Shown here: positions 40,356 through 53,238 of the stretch, piece by piece | Layout of the letters: each line of letters begins with the position of its first letter | How positions within the stretch are numbered: position 1 is the stretch's first letter | NCBI GenBank assembly: GCA_949825045.1 | Contig: OX463829.1 | Location: 6,634,001 to 6,698,000, forward strand | DNA length: 64,000 nucleotides | Reading direction: 5' to 3' | DNA from: Argyresthia goedartella | Taxonomy: Eukaryota > Arthropoda > Insecta > Lepidoptera > Argyresthiidae | The notes under the pieces: generated by a model | What the model saw: only the letters and a program-made list of their open reading frames with translations | Told to the model about the DNA's origin: nothing | The model's database searches: none | Made by a program: the position numbers and the translations under genes

Positions 40356-41423
40356 ATGTTGATGGGTCCGTACCTAAAATGTGGTGTCTGTTGCGGTTTA
40401 ATAAACGAAGCGGAGTACTATGACTGCATCAGCTGCGACAATAGATTACACAAAGCATGTGTGTACGACTCACTCAACCTCCAGTCCTCAGGCCCGGCAA
40501 ATTTGACTTGCGTATGCCCAGAGTGCAAATGTAAGAAACCCAGGGGAGATAACAGCAACACCCCCGTGCGCCCAGCCCCGAATCTAAATCACCTGAACGT
40601 GACCTACAGGAAAGATAGAAACACTGACCTTAATTTGGATTCTTCGATGGAGTATGGCTCGGCGTTCGACACCGCTGTCATCCTTACAGAGCTAAGACAG
40701 CTTAGAGTCGCAGTCAACGACCTATCGCTTCAAATTGAAGAACTCACCCTACTTAGAAAAGAAGTTACCGAACTAAGAAACCAAATTGCAACGATGTCGG
40801 TCCCCTCGCCAACCCCGGAAAATGATAATATTATACGGCTTAAAAACCAAGAAATCACCGACCTTCGCTCCTCCGTAGCTGACCTGCAACAACAAGGACT
40901 ACGGAATGACATCAAGATTGCTGGAATACCAGAGACTGAGAACGAAAACATCCGTCAATTGGTACTAACAACTGCCACCAAGATCGGGGTTGTGCTCACC
41001 GAGTCAGACATTGACGGATTTCACCGAGCTGGACCCCGGCGATCACCCCTACCTCAGTCACCCTCTAATCCCAAGAACCTGCCCCGTCCTATTGTGGTCA
41101 AGCTAGTTCGCCGAGCTAAACGAGACGAGATAGTAAGGGCGGCAAAAGACAGAAAAAACGTCACCTCGCTAGACATAGTACCCGGTACCAATCTGGATGT
41201 CTACATAAACGAGCGACTGACCAAAGCAAACAGGCTGTTATTTCGGAGCGCAAGGCAACGGGCACTGCAGCATAGGTTCCGGTTCTCATGGGTGCGTGAC
41301 GGTAATATTTTCGTGCGCAAAGCTGAAAAAATGCCTGCTATCCTCATACGCTCCGAAGCAGATATTGATCAGAAAGTTGGCCCCTTCATCAACCCTAAAG
41401 CCACGGATTTTCGTCCAATTTAG
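40356..41423 (+). CDS. LINE ORF1 protein with PHD-like zinc finger
   Basis: 355 residues, intact. Residues 8-70 form a Cys/His cluster (CGVCCGLINEAEYYDCISC, LHKACV, CVCPECKC) like the PHD-type finger at the start of many CR1-group ORF1 proteins. Residues about 110-190 form a coiled coil (LTELRQLRVAVNDLSLQIEE, then LTLLRKEVTELRNQI). The C-terminal third has the RNDIKIAGIPE block and VVKLVRRAKRDEIVRAAKDR, typical of the RNA-binding fold in LINE ORF1 proteins that bind the element's own RNA. The start ATG at 40356 is the first in frame. The stop lies 65 bp before the ORF2 start. Confidence 0.8.
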   Translation: MLMGPYLKCGVCCGLINEAEYYDCISCDNRLHKACVYDSLNLQSSGPANLTCVCPECKCKKPRGDNSNTPVRPAPNLNHLNVTYRKDRNTDLNLDSSMEYGSAFDTAVILTELRQLRVAVNDLSLQIEELTLLRKEVTELRNQIATMSVPSPTPENDNIIRLKNQEITDLRSSVADLQQQGLRNDIKIAGIPETENENIRQLVLTTATKIGVVLTESDIDGFHRAGPRRSPLPQSPSNPKNLPRPIVVKLVRRAKRDEIVRAAKDRKNVTSLDIVPGTNLDVYINERLTKANRLLFRSARQRALQHRFRFSWVRDGNIFVRKAEKMPAILIRSEADIDQKVGPFINPKATDFRPI

Positions 41424-41488
41424 TCCACTTTATTCTTTATCACCGTACTTGACGAAACCTTTAATTTTTGTGCTTTGCTTTATATATA

Positions 41489-44400
41489 TGCTCCTAAGAT
41501 CCATCCCTTCCCTTTCCTTCCTCCATATCCTAGCCCACTCCATGAAACTGATCTCCCAAATCCTCACAAACAAAATTCAGTACAGCCTTGTCTCCGCATC
41601 AGCTCGCCATGCTTTCATGCAACTGACATTCCTTCCCGATTTCTCAAATAGCCGCCCCCTTGACTTTTTGGAAACTGTTAACCGAATAGACCACTCGTAT
41701 TCAATAGAATGTCAATTGCATGATTCAGTGGAAAAATGTTCCGAGTCATTAACGGAAGAACTGAATTTCAGAATTCTGACCTTTAATATCCGCAGTATTA
41801 ATCATAATTTTGACGAGTTTTTGGTAACCCTTAAACGCTTAAACACAAGTTTTGACATCATCGTACTCACCGAATGCTGGTTGGCTCCGGGAGCAGGCGT
41901 AGGAGAAATACAAGGCTACAACTCCTTCTTCACCAAACACAACCACAATCGAAGTGGCGGTGTGACTGCCTACATAAAAGACTCATGGAATGCAAGTGTC
42001 CATGAGCCTACCTTAGATGAAGCCGAATGTCTGTCCATCGAGCTCCCAAACTCTACAACCATCCTAGGCATTTACCGATCCCCGTCTTTTACAAATTGCG
42101 AGAGATTCACTGCCTCTCTTAACGACCTCTTATCAGGCCTCAAAAACGAAAAATCGGTGATTGTTGCTGGAGATATTAATATTAATATCCTTGACGAACA
42201 GGATATGGTAAGCACGGAATACCTTTGTACAATGGCTGAACTGGGATTCATTCCCGCAATCACCAAGCCAACAAGACTAAATAACTGCCTTGACCACATA
42301 TTCATTCGAGCCAGCACCAAATTAGTCCTCGGTTTGGTAGCTATTACAGACGTGTCTGACCATAATTTAGCGATAATGGCGTTGTCTCTGTCCAAAGGCT
42401 GCCCTAAGAAACCTGAGAGAGTATTTAAAAAAGTCGATTTCCTTGGAGTCATTTCTGAACTACAAAACGCAGACTGGGCCCCAGTTATGAACGCTGCAGA
42501 GGTTGAATCAGCCGTCTCCTTATTCAACCATACCCTGAATACCGCGGTGGATAAACACACATCCTTGAAGCGGCTAAGCAGATCCAGCCTTATCTTGAAA
42601 CCATGGATTACTCCAGGCTTGATGAGATGTATCCAACACCGAGATAAACTCCATCTTGAATCAAGGAAACACCCCAATGACCCAGTCCGAAAGCTTACTC
42701 ACAGCAGATACAGAAATTTTTGTGTGGATCTGCTTCGAAAACTCAAGCGTGAATATGAAAGTGCTGAAATAGAAAGTAAAAAGAATGACCCAAAAAGTCT
42801 CTGGAAAGTTATTAACAACATTAGTAACCGCAATCGAAAAATGTCTTCCGCAACCGAGCTGACAAAAATAAAGCCAGATGCACAAGAGTCGGTGAACCTC
42901 TGCAACGAATATTTTGCCAGCGTGGGCGTAGACCTAGCCAATAAGATACTTCATAAACACCAGAAATCACACGAGGAACTCACCACGGGGGTAACGCTGA
43001 ATGAATGTGCTCCTGAATCCTTTTTCATGCTTCCAACAGACATTCACGAAGTGCGGAAAATCATTTTGAACCTCAAAAACGACAGTGCTCCTGGTCACGA
43101 CGGCCTCACCCCTAGAGTAATTAAAGAGATATGCAGCGAAATCGTTGTCCCCTTAACCCACATCTTCAACCTCAGTCTATCAACAGGCATCTTTCCCCAA
43201 TCGTGGAAGCTTGCAAGAGTCATCCCCATATATAAAAGTGGCAACAGGAAGTTGCCAGAAAACTACCGACCTATATCCCTGCTTCCCATCCTCTCAAAGA
43301 TACTCGAGAGACTTGTGAACTGGCGACTGGTCTCTTATCTTGAGAAACACCGACTGATCTCAGACAAACAATTTGGCTTCAGAAGGGGAATATCCACCGA
43401 GGATGCCGTCGGGTCCTTGGTTGACCTGGTATCTTCTTACCTTGACACAGGGAAAAAGTGCATCGGAGTCTTTTTAGATTTGGCAAAGGCCTTCGACACC
43501 GTGTCCATATCCCTACTGCTCAAGAAGCTGGAAAACCATGGGCTCCGAGGACATACCCTGAACTGGTTCGGAAGCTACCTCACCGACAGGAAACTCAGCA
43601 TAAAAATAGACGAAAACATTAGTCGAGAACTACCAATTGACGTCGGCGTACCCCAGGGAAGTGTACTCGGACCCACCCTCTTCCTGATTTATATAAACGA
43701 TATTCATAAAGCTCCGTCCCCAGACGTAAACATCATTTGCTATGCTGACGACACTGTTGCTGTCTTCAATGGCGACAATTGGGATGAGGTCCTGGAAAAA
43801 GGTGAACAGGAGATGGCAAATATCGCTAATTGGTTGAACAGAAATCTCCTCACACTGAATGGCAAAAAAACAAAATACATGTGCTTCCACAAAACCCGAG
43901 CCTCGGAACCCAAACCCAACATTCATATGCGAATCCACTCTTTCTGTAACCAGAACCGATGTGAGTGTGCGGAGATAGATCGTGTCGACACCATCAAATA
44001 TCTGGGAGTAACAATTGACCAGAACCTGTCCTTTAAGTCCCACATCTCCGATACAGCGTCATCATATGAGAAAACTTATATTTGTAATGCGCGCGCTACA
44101 ACACTCGGCTCGCAAAAATGTCCTTAGACTAGTCTACATAACCCTGTGCGACTCAGTACTGAGCTACTGCATCAAGGTATGGGGCGGATCTGGAATAACT
44201 GCTATGCTCAAACTAGAGAGAGCTCAACGGTCGGTGATCAAAGTAATGCTAAAAGAGCCATACAGTTTCCCGACTGCAGCTCTATATGCAGAAGCAGACC
44301 TACTCACCACACGCCAAACATTCATCTACAGAACTGCCACTCATATGCATCGCCACACAATCCACAGCACCAATTACGAAGAACTGCTGAAGAAAAGGGT

Positions 44401-44602
44401 ATTCCGTGTTCCGATAACTGAAGTCAAAACCTCATTCGCCCGCCGCTTCCCTAAATTCTTATCAGCATTTATATACAACAGGGTTCTTGAGCACTGTGCC
44501 ATTAAACAGTGTATGTTAGGGACTTCTAAGCTCCTTATTCTTAAGTGGCTAAAAACCCTTACATATCGACAAACAGAGGATCTCCTGAAAATCGACTCGT
44601 AA
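41489..44602 (+). pseudogene. LINE ORF2: endonuclease and reverse transcriptase, one frameshift
   Basis: The first ATG after ORF1 is at 41489. The endonuclease spans about 41760-42370 (FRILTFNIRSINHNF, VLTECWLAPG, VIVAGDININ, VSDHNLAIM). The RT follows: DSAPGHDGLTPRVIKEI, YRPISLLPILSKILE, GVFLDLAKAFDTV (motif A), VGVPQGSVLGPTLF (B), ICYADDTVAVF (C) and KYLGVTIDQNL. At about 44060-44075 a single-base change of frame breaks the thumb. The remaining 170 or so residues, with DSVLSYCIKVWGG and a RVFRVPITEVKTSFARR tail, are read in the next frame to 44602. All catalytic blocks are kept, so the copy is young or the shift may be a sequencing error. Confidence 0.8.
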
Positions 44603-45035
44603 TCCTTGTCCCTACATCCTTTCCCCCTCCCAACATCCTTCCCTAGATTGTATGTGTATATCTAGTATGATTAAATAATAACTTAATTAGCAACCACTTG
44701 AGCTAACCATGTATTATCATTTTTTTTTTGTTTTTTGTTATATACTTTTACAACACTTCATGCCTGTCACACTATTAAAGATTATTATTCTATTATTACA
44801 CCAAGAACACCTCTGGCCAGCCAATCATACATAAAAATAGAGCCAACATTATATCAAAGATCCAGGTCCTCACGATACAGGTCTGACCTAGTGTGAGGGC
44901 CACTGGTAACTTTTACTTTGCATACGAGTCATTTATTAGCAAGTAGGTGTCAATGTATTAAATTAAGAGTATCTGTAAACCTTTTGTTACAATAAACTAT
45001 TTCATTTAATTTCATTTCATTTCATTTCATTTCAT

Positions 45036-45746
45036 GAAACTTTGTGAATGGGTTCCATATGAAGCGTAGGGTAGCACCAAGGGATTTGGGGAAATTCATG
45101 CCCTAAGGGTGCAGGTAGATAGTTTATAGGTGCGAGACGTCAGTTAACAAGATTTTTTAAATTTTCCTCCAATAAGGTGAGTGGGAGGGATCGAGTATTA
45201 AACGAATAATAAAACACCAAAACTAATTGACCCGTGAAGATGTGGCACATAAGTAAGAGGTAGTTTCTAGAGTCGTCATCGACAGTTAATTTTCGAAAAT
45301 GCCCTGAGAGAAAAAGAGGAGGGGCAGTGCTTAAGACAGGGCCGTATCAAGAGTGGGGGGGGGGGACATTTAAAGTAAATGAAGGAGAAACAGGCCTCCC
45401 AGGGAAGAAGGCCCTTGCAATTACGATTTATAGAGGAGGGCATCCTCTATCCACTGAACTATGTAATAACAGAAATGGTTAATTATTTGTGGCGATTTTA
45501 ATGTAGATTTCCTTCTGGATACAGCAATGAAAAAACGATAAATAACTTTATTTAAATCATTCAATCTGTACCCATGTATTTTTAGAGCAGACTACAATAA
45601 CACTTACTAGCCAAACCTGCTTGTTGCTTGTGAACAGAACCCGAACATGAGAACCCAATACAAATTTTTATTGCTGGTAATACTGGCCGGAAATAGAGGA
45701 ATAATTTACCTTCTCTATGATGTATTACACTTGATTGGTCGAGAGA
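45036..45746. other. No gene seen
   Basis: It contains a G run of about 12 at about 45355-45366. No coding or element signature. Confidence 0.4.
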
Positions 45747-47098
45747 CAAAGGAGAACAAGCACGCCCCATAGAAAAAAAACCCAGACCCGACAGAAAAGA
45801 GACATACCTCAGTTTTTTTGTTATTATGCATATAGTTAAATTATATACTTTTTTTATTCCGAATCTATGGCTAACACCAAAATGTTATGTTTTTGTTCAG
45901 GCGTAACACTAAAAATACAAAATGTCTTTTTATTTACAAAATACATAAATATTCCTATGTGACTAAATGACTATAGAGTTGCTTTGGGATGTATCTAGGT
46001 GACCTGGAGATGCATCTGGATTATAATGTTTTTTACTCCTAGTACAACAATCAACATGCGAATTAATAAAATCGTCATATTAGATAATGCATTGCTTATT
46101 ATGTTATTAGGAATATAGATGTATGAAAATAGTGTATCTAGGTGACCTGGAGATGCATCTGGATTATAATGTTTTTTACTCCTAGTACAACAATCAACAT
46201 GCGAATTAATAAAATCGTCATATTAGATAATTCATTGCTTATTATGTTATTAGGAATATAGATGTATGAAAATAGTGTATCTAGGTGACCTGGAGATGCA
46301 TCTGGATTATAATGTTTTTTACTCCTAGTACAACAATCAACATGCGAATTTATAAAATCGTCATATTAGATAATGCATTGCTTATTATGTTATTAGGAAT
46401 ATAGATGTATGAAAATAGTGTATCTGGGTGACCTGGAGATGCATCTGGATTATAATGTTTTTTACTCCTAGTACAACAATCAACATGCGAATTCATAAAA
46501 TCGTCGTATTGAATGATTAATTGCACATTTAAGATTTATGTCCGATTGCACTAAAGTCGTTGGGATACAACTTACGCTAAGATTGCCTAAAGTGACATTT
46601 CTTGCATGGATTTGACAGCTATTTAGTGTCATCTTGGTCACTAAGTTGCGTTCTAAGGTTAGTGATATCGGCCATTAGGCGCCTATCATTGGGGTTACAA
46701 GATCTTTAAGTAACAAAAAAAAACTAGTATGTGGAAATAAGGTTTATTGATTTTCTAAGTCCCTTAAAACATAATCCATGCCCAATTCGGGGTGGTCAAA
46801 GTGATAGTCAAAAACATTATAATCCAGATGCATCTCCAGGTCACCTAGATACATCCCATAGCAACTCTATAGTCATTTAGTCACATAGGTATATTTACGT
46901 ATTTTTTAAATAAAAATACATTTTGTATTTTTAGTGTTACGCCTGAACAAAAACATAAGGCAATATTTTGGTGTTAGCCATAGATTCGGAATATAAAAAG
47001 TATATAATTTAACTATATGCATAGTAACAAAAAGATTGAGGTATGTCTCTTTTCTGTCGGCCCTGGGTCTCTGATGCTAGTTCTCCTTTCAAAGAAAA
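45747..47098. mobile_element. Foldback DNA element with about 288-bp inverted arms
   Basis: The left arm (45747-46034) and right arm (46809-47098) are inverted copies at roughly 85-90% identity by eye (shared blocks GACAGAAAAGAGACATACCTC, TTCCGAATCTATGGCTAACA, CTAGGTGACCTGGAGATGC). The left arm is followed by 143-bp tandem repeats. There are no coding frames, so this is a non-autonomous element. Confidence 0.8.
45991..46510 (+). repeat. 143-bp tandem repeat, 3.6 copies
   Basis: Units start at 45991, 46134, 46277 and 46420, each beginning GTATCTAGGTGACCTGGAG (GTATCTGGGT in the last). The unit begins within the inverted arm and extends inward. Confidence 0.9.
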
Positions 47099-47149
47099 AG
47101 CTCTTGCTGTAGTCTTGCAATCTATTACATAAGGTTGAAATTCACTATG

Positions 47150-48050
47150 ATTTTTTTGAATTTTAATAAAAGATAAGCGTTTATTCAAGCGTCACAATGT
47201 ACAGAACATTACACAGAAAGTACAAGTATTAAGCATAGAATTTACACAGACAACCACAAAGATCGAGATAAAGTTATATAAAACTTACTTAACCCCTTTT
47301 CCGGACATATAATAAATACCATACAGAAAATTTCATTGGTTTTGGACTGATCAGCAAGACACAATTGAATCTTTGGTGGGAACATATTTCCCTCTAACCA
47401 GAAGAGTATATGGCGACGGTAAAACGGCTCCGATTCAGCAAAATGCTACAGGAAGACCTGTAACGCTGGTATTCTGTCGGGACCAAACGTATGAGTGTGA
47501 TGTTTGATGGTGTTGATAATTTCGCGTGAAATGAATAAATAAGATATGTAAATGTATAAGATGAGGAGTCCGGCTTATGGAAGGTACATATTAAATATTA
47601 TTTGTCTTTAGGTTTGGAGTGTCAATTGCGGTAAGATATTAATAGGCAGAATATGTTAATAAATACAAAATACATACATTACACAGATGAGTGGCACAAT
47701 AGGTTAAGGGAAACTGCAGAGACAGCGTCAGATACCCTCCAGGCTAGTAGGTAAACTTTGTACGTTTAAAAGCTGGTTATAGATTTTTTTTCACGACTTG
47801 GTGTTGGGATGTTATTCCCGCATTTCATAGCCAGATATCTGAAGCTGCCTCTGAAGGCGACGGTCCTGTGGCGTGGAATGGAAGGATGCTTGTTGTGTAG
47901 CGATCTGAGTGGTGACGTGAGACTTTCCAGAGCTTTTCGTGGAGGTATTCAGGTATTCCTCTATTAATGACACCAAACAGAAGCGCTGCTAACTGCAGCT
48001 CCTTTTTCGCCGCCATGACTCTCACGAAAGAGAGAGGAAGTGCTGTTTTA
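47150..48050 (-). mobile_element. LINE 3' fragment, minus strand
   Basis: The coding remnant at 48025-47825 reads ELQLAALLFGVINRGIPEYL then FHATGPSPSEAASDIWL, a LINE RT C-terminal domain. A 3' UTR follows, with a possible TTTATTAAAATTC tail near 47163. The 5' part is missing. Confidence 0.6.
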
Positions 48051-49494
48051 CCCGGTTTTTGAAAGAGATCATTAACTAACTATTAAAACTACATACCTTT
48101 TTTATCATCTGTTTTAATGGAAATTATATATATAAAACATCCCTATCGGCATAAAGCGAAAACGCGGACGCCCTGCTGCAAGGCCTGCTTTAATCATACA
48201 GTGAAAAGTTTGAGGCTTCAATTAGATTTAATTGGGAAATATTAAACCGCACATCAAAAATACTGATTTGCACAGCAAATATCAGGGCGAAGTGGTGCGG
48301 TAGCTGAGGTGGGGTAAAGGGGGTGAGCGAAGCGAAGCCCCATTTATCCTTCGTGTTAGGTTGGACATGTAAGACCAAAAGAAACAAAAAAAAACATGTA
48401 AGAGCGTAAGAAATTTAAGTGTTTTTGGTGAACATTTTTGCCGAGCAAATAGGACATATTAGTCGTGTGATTAAATGCTATCCGATTTTTTTATATTTTT
48501 TTATAATGTAATTGCAAAAAAATGTTTCAAAATCTGATTTACCGTTCTTTATTGTTTGCATTTAGGTGATTTTTTGATTGATTGATTAGATAATAATGAT
48601 TGATTAAATAGTGTTTTCATTATTCAAACTTATGGGCCCCAAATAAAGTGCTTGATTAAAGTAAAGTTGGGTTTAAGTTTTTGTAGTTAATAAAATATTT
48701 GTTAGGTTTTACTTTTAGATATCAGATAATAATCATTTAGAATAACGGTTTTACATAAGTAGTTAAACAGTTTGCAAAATTTATTTTGTTTTGTGGGTAA
48801 ATTCTGAGTTGCTGTCAGTATTTTTCTTGCAGTTTTGAGATAGCATAGGGCATAATTGTGCCTCTGCCACCCCGTATGGTAAAAGTCGTGACGCTATGTT
48901 ATGTTATATTTTTACTTTTAATTCTTATTTATTAAAACACTTAAAAAGGGGTTGATTCCACATGCAAGCACCCTATTAATAATGTCAGCTGCTGGCATAA
49001 CGCGCTAATGATTTTTGTCTCCGAACGAAAGGCGAAGATGAAATGTCAAAAATAGGGTAAGGTGTGGGTGTGTGTATGTGTGAGAGAGATAGAAAGAGAG
49101 GGGGGGACGGAGAGAAAGAGAGGGAGAGGGATCACATTTCATTCGGTGCCAGAGATATTTCGCGTGGTGTATAAGCAAATTGCAAGTCATTTAATTTCCC
49201 GGTGCTCGGTTGTTTAACCGTGTCATTGCGCGGTGCTTTATTTAACGTGATTGCATCGCTGTGATTGTTGTGCACTCGTAATGGGCAGATTATGTCGGCA
49301 GTATGTACAATGCGTCACGGCAGATTTATCACCAACTTCGGAACAGGAGGAATTTCTCTGTTTGTCTGTTATTTGTATGCATTTTAAACAAGACAGCGTC
49401 ACTGCTTTTCACATACGGGGTGGCCGAGGCACAGTTGTGAGCACCCACCTTTAACCAGTTAATCAATTCACCAGTTTGCGTCTTTTCATATGTC
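48051..49494. other. No gene; short repeats
   Basis: 48325-48375 is the inverted counterpart of 53185-53240. 49060-49130 is a GA-rich low-complexity tract. No supported coding region. Confidence 0.4.
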
Positions 49495-50740
49495 TATAGA
49501 TCTGTCTGCAGAAGTCAACGGTGTTAAATCTGATGGATCGGGAGTAAAAATTGGCGTTCCCCAAGGTTCCATATTAGGCTCTTTCTTATTCCTGGTATAT
49601 ATATTAACGATCTGCCTTTCATGGTGGAGAAATTAACTGATATAGTGTTGTTTGCTGATGACACTTCACTGGTTTTCAAAATTGAAAGACAAAAAGAAGA
49701 TTTTGATGATGTTCATGGAGTATTGTCTTTAACCTCGAATTGGTTCACAGTTAATAATTTATTGTTAAATGCTGGTAAAACCAAATGTATCAAATTCTCA
49801 CTTCCAAATGTCAGGCAAGTTGAGACTAGTTTGGTGTTAGACAGCAGCACGTTAGAATTAGTAAATGACACGAAGTTTCTTGGAATAACCATTGATAGCA
49901 AATTACAGTGGGGATCCAACATAGATAAATTGGCTGGTAAATTAAGTTCTGCGGCTTACGCTGTTAGGAGCATCAGGCAAAACACGGATGTGGCTACATC
50001 TAGGCTAGTATATTTTAGTTACTTTCATAGTGTCACGTCCTATGGTATCTTGTTGTGGAGGAAAGCAGTGTCAAACTATTTTTATTTTACAGAAAAGAGC
50101 TATTCGAGCAAATTATAATTTAAAACGCACAGACTCCTTCGGAGAGCTTTATAAAGAAATTGACATACTAACTGTAGCTAGTCATATTATTTTCGAAAAC
50201 ATAATGTATGTACGCAAGAACCTTACAATATTCGCCAAACTTAGCGGTAGCTGTAATATTAACCTAAGAAATAATCACAGACTACTTGCGCCCCGGTTTA
50301 GACTCGCGAAGGTTAGCAATTCTTTCAAGGGCCAATGCATTCTCTACTACAACAAGATACCTCTGGAGATCTTTAAATTGCCATTTGAGCAATTTAAAAA
50401 CCATGTTAAAGCGACTTTGTCGAAAAAGGGATATTACAATGTTCAAGATTACTTAAATGACGGGACTGTATGGGGTTAATCTTGCTTGCTCAACACAGAC
50501 CTTGCTGTTAATAGTTTTGTAATTATTTATTCCTACTTATTAATTATGATATAATAATATTATAAAATTTGTATTATTTAAGCACAAGCAATTTTTAAAA
50601 GAGATCTAAAAATCCATCTGTGAAATTGTTTACGCCCTTCTTCTCCCACAGTGGTCCAATGTAGAGAAGAGGCAAAAAATGACGATTGCTAAGAATATGT
50701 AAATATCTACAATAATAAAGACATTTGGAATTTGGAATTT
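49495..50740 (+). pseudogene. Jockey-like LINE 3' half, plus strand
   Basis: It starts within the RT: GVPQGSILGSFLF (motif B, about 49555) is frameshifted against DLPFMVEKLTDIVLFADDTSLVF (motif C, 49612-49680). The thumb holds NDTKFLGITIDSKLQWG. Another shift at about 50060 leads to the C-terminal domain ending 50479 (YYNVQDYLNDGTVWG). The 3' UTR ends in AATAAAGACATTTGGAATTT repeats at about 50740. It is the best copy of the family also seen at 9060-10080 and 33490-33740. Confidence 0.8.
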
Positions 50741-52060
50741 GGAATATAAAAGTGGCCGTGGCCCAGCAGCGTATAATAACTTATTACGAGTTTATTATTT
50801 CCCACTGCTAGGCAAAGTATATTAAATTGAAATATAATCATAATTAATTGCTCTAAATGTCCCTATAATAGTAACAGTAGATAATAATAGTATACAGAGT
50901 AAGTCTTTATAAAGTGCACAATAACAAACAGGGTTGAAGGGGACAACATTTTATCGACAAAAATTATATTTAAAAAATCCCCCCTCCCTATTTATACAGG
51001 GATTTTTTATTTATTTTTTCATTTCATACAGTTTTAGTACAGTACGATTATTTTAACTTTACCGCTCGACACTTCTCGGCTTTTTGATTATTTTCGTAAA
51101 TCAATTAAATGTTTCCCTAATAAAGCTCAAAAACTAAAACCTAATCTAATCATTACCGAAACTGGCCAAATTGAATCTCGGGAAATTTGTTCTAACTATA
51201 GACCATAAATTCATTTCTAAAGATCGCGAAGTAGCGAATGCATTTGAACATTTCCAATATAAAATACCAATCGTTACCAACCAGTCCTTAAATTCATCCT
51301 CTGCTTAAAAAATGTTGATAAGTGTAATCATATATTTAAATTCAGGCATAATAATATAGACACCATTGTTAAGGAATTGAAATTGCGTGATATTAAAAAC
51401 ACCCGAGGATCTTTGGGGAATATCAACCAACATTTTAACTTGTATTATTGATTCAATTGCTTCATACTTAGTGATTATTTTTAATAAGTGTGTTGATGAA
51501 CGAGTTTTTTCCCGAAGTAATGAAAAATAGTAAACTTTATTTAAGTCCGGCAATAAAAATTATCCTGTTAACTGCAGTTAAATAAGGATCAATGAGGAAG
51601 AAATTGGTCTTGGACTTGGAGTCGTTTTTTTTAGTTTTTAACATGGTGATTATGGTGTATATTTGGACCTTGCCTTTTTCGTAAAAAAAAGAACCTATAC
51701 AATATTGTTTTGTTTTCTGATGATTATTTTTAGAACACAGAAAAATTTTGACGATGTTAACAAAGCAATCACGCTAGTTCTTAACTGATTTACTAACAAT
51801 AATTTTGTGTTAAATTCTAAAACAAAACAATGTGTAAAATTATCGCTCCCACTTTAAGTATTTTAATGTACAGTCAACTAAATGCTTGGATATTAATCTA
51901 GATTCAAAATTGCAGTGGGGTCCTCACAAATCGTCTACAGCTGAATGATTGAGCACCGCAGCTGTTGCTGAACGAAAAATTAGACAGACTGATGAAGCCA
52001 CTGCAATATTGTACTTTCGGAAAAATATTAACACCTTTTTAACCTAAAAAATTGCTATGT
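50741..52060 (+). pseudogene. Heavily decayed Jockey-like LINE
   Basis: Scattered plus-strand traces: a linker-like region at about 51230-51300, FSDDYF near 51716 at the place of motif C, and LDINLDSKLQWGPHK (about 51888-51930) at the thumb, with AAVAERKIRQTDEATA after it. The minus-strand frame at 51305-51553 belongs to the same decay. Confidence 0.5.
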
Positions 52061-52948
52061 TCATAATTTGAACACTAGAAATAAAAAAATAAACGGAATG
52101 TACCTCACTAGAATGTCTTTGCTTACGGCGGCTGGGTGTAGCGGGTTGCTCCTCTCCCTCAAATATGGCGAGGGGGGTAATGGCTGGTGCACAAGTCATA
52201 CTCGTGAAAGGGTGATTTTTGGGTGGGGGGTGGTTTCTCATAAGTTATGTTCATTACAGCTTTTGTTTGTTCTTATTTATTTCTTTGGTAAAATTGTTAT
52301 TTTAAGACATCTTATTGGCACTTATAGATACGATGTTACAATATTGTCATTAGATTATGTTATTTTTATATTGTACATTGTGGCATAAAAAGACGAAAAT
52401 TCAAAAAAAAATACATCTCCTTAGAGTTTCTTAGTGCGTATTTCCGAAGCACTGGTAGAGTTCATGGAGTTTCCTTTTCCTGTGCGAGATTGTGCCATGA
52501 ATCGACACTTGAAAGAGACATTTCCTTTTTGAAACTAAAACCATAATAGTTCACTCACTAGTTTTGACGACCATTTTGATTTCTTTTTTATTTTTCTCCA
52601 TGTATATGAGAATAAAGTGATTGACTTGTAAAAGTGCATTATTTTTGCCTACTTACAATGTGTGTTGAGTTTTGAGTGATGCTGATGGACAGGCGGTACT
52701 GTCAGTATCAAATGGTCGTGTTAATTGTATATAGATTGATCGGGTCTGTGGTCTCAAGTTGTGGGCAAAACAAACTTATATGTCAACGCAATTTTGCTGA
52801 AATTGATACTGGCGGTACAGGCGGTACCGCCAGTATCCTTCATCATCACTATCCAGTTCATTTAAGCACGGCAAACTTTGCATCTCGAAGTTATATATGT
52901 GTTAACCGTAAGCTGCATAATCCGGCATTCTATACAATCCCTAGGCAA
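52061..52948. other. No gene; palindromic GGCGGTACCGCC strings
   Basis: 52691-52840 has GGCGGTACTGTCAGTATC and, further on, GATACTGGCGGTACAGG then CGGTACCGCCAGTATC, short inverted repeats of a MITE type. Nothing coding. Confidence 0.4.
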
Positions 52949-53073
52949 TGTATAGAATGGAGGTAATGTATGAAATATTATTTATTTCTTACTTTGTCTA
53001 GGCATTCTATAAAAAAATGCCTAGGCAAAGTATGAAATAAATAATATTTCATACATTACCTACATTCTATACA
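52949..53073. repeat. Near-perfect palindrome, 58-bp arms
   Basis: The arms 52949-53006 and 53016-53073 differ at three positions and are separated by 9 bases. They begin TGTATAGAATG and meet at CTAGGCATT/AATGCCTAG. It could form a long hairpin and is typical of a small foldback element. Confidence 0.85.
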
Positions 53074-53184
53074 ATACCGAATGCGCAGTCGGTAATATAT
53101 GTAAAAGCGTAAAACACTGCGGTAGGTTAGGTGTAATATGTAAGAACAACAAAGAAGCTTAAAACTAAGTTTTTATTGTTGTTC

Positions 53185-53238
53185 TTACATGTTTAACCTA
53201 ACACGAAGGATAAAGGGTGCTTCACTTCGCTCACCCAC

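Larger units (their letters stand above)
40085..45035 (+). mobile_element. Near-full-length two-ORF LINE (CR1/Jockey group)
   Basis: It has a GC-richer 5' UTR, ORF1 (40356-41423), ORF2 (41489-44602, one frameshift) and a 3' UTR ending in AATAAACTATTTCATTTAA and a (TTTCA)n tail at about 45001-45035. The 5' edge is estimated from composition only. It lies upstream of FUT8 exon 1 in the opposite orientation. Confidence 0.8.
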
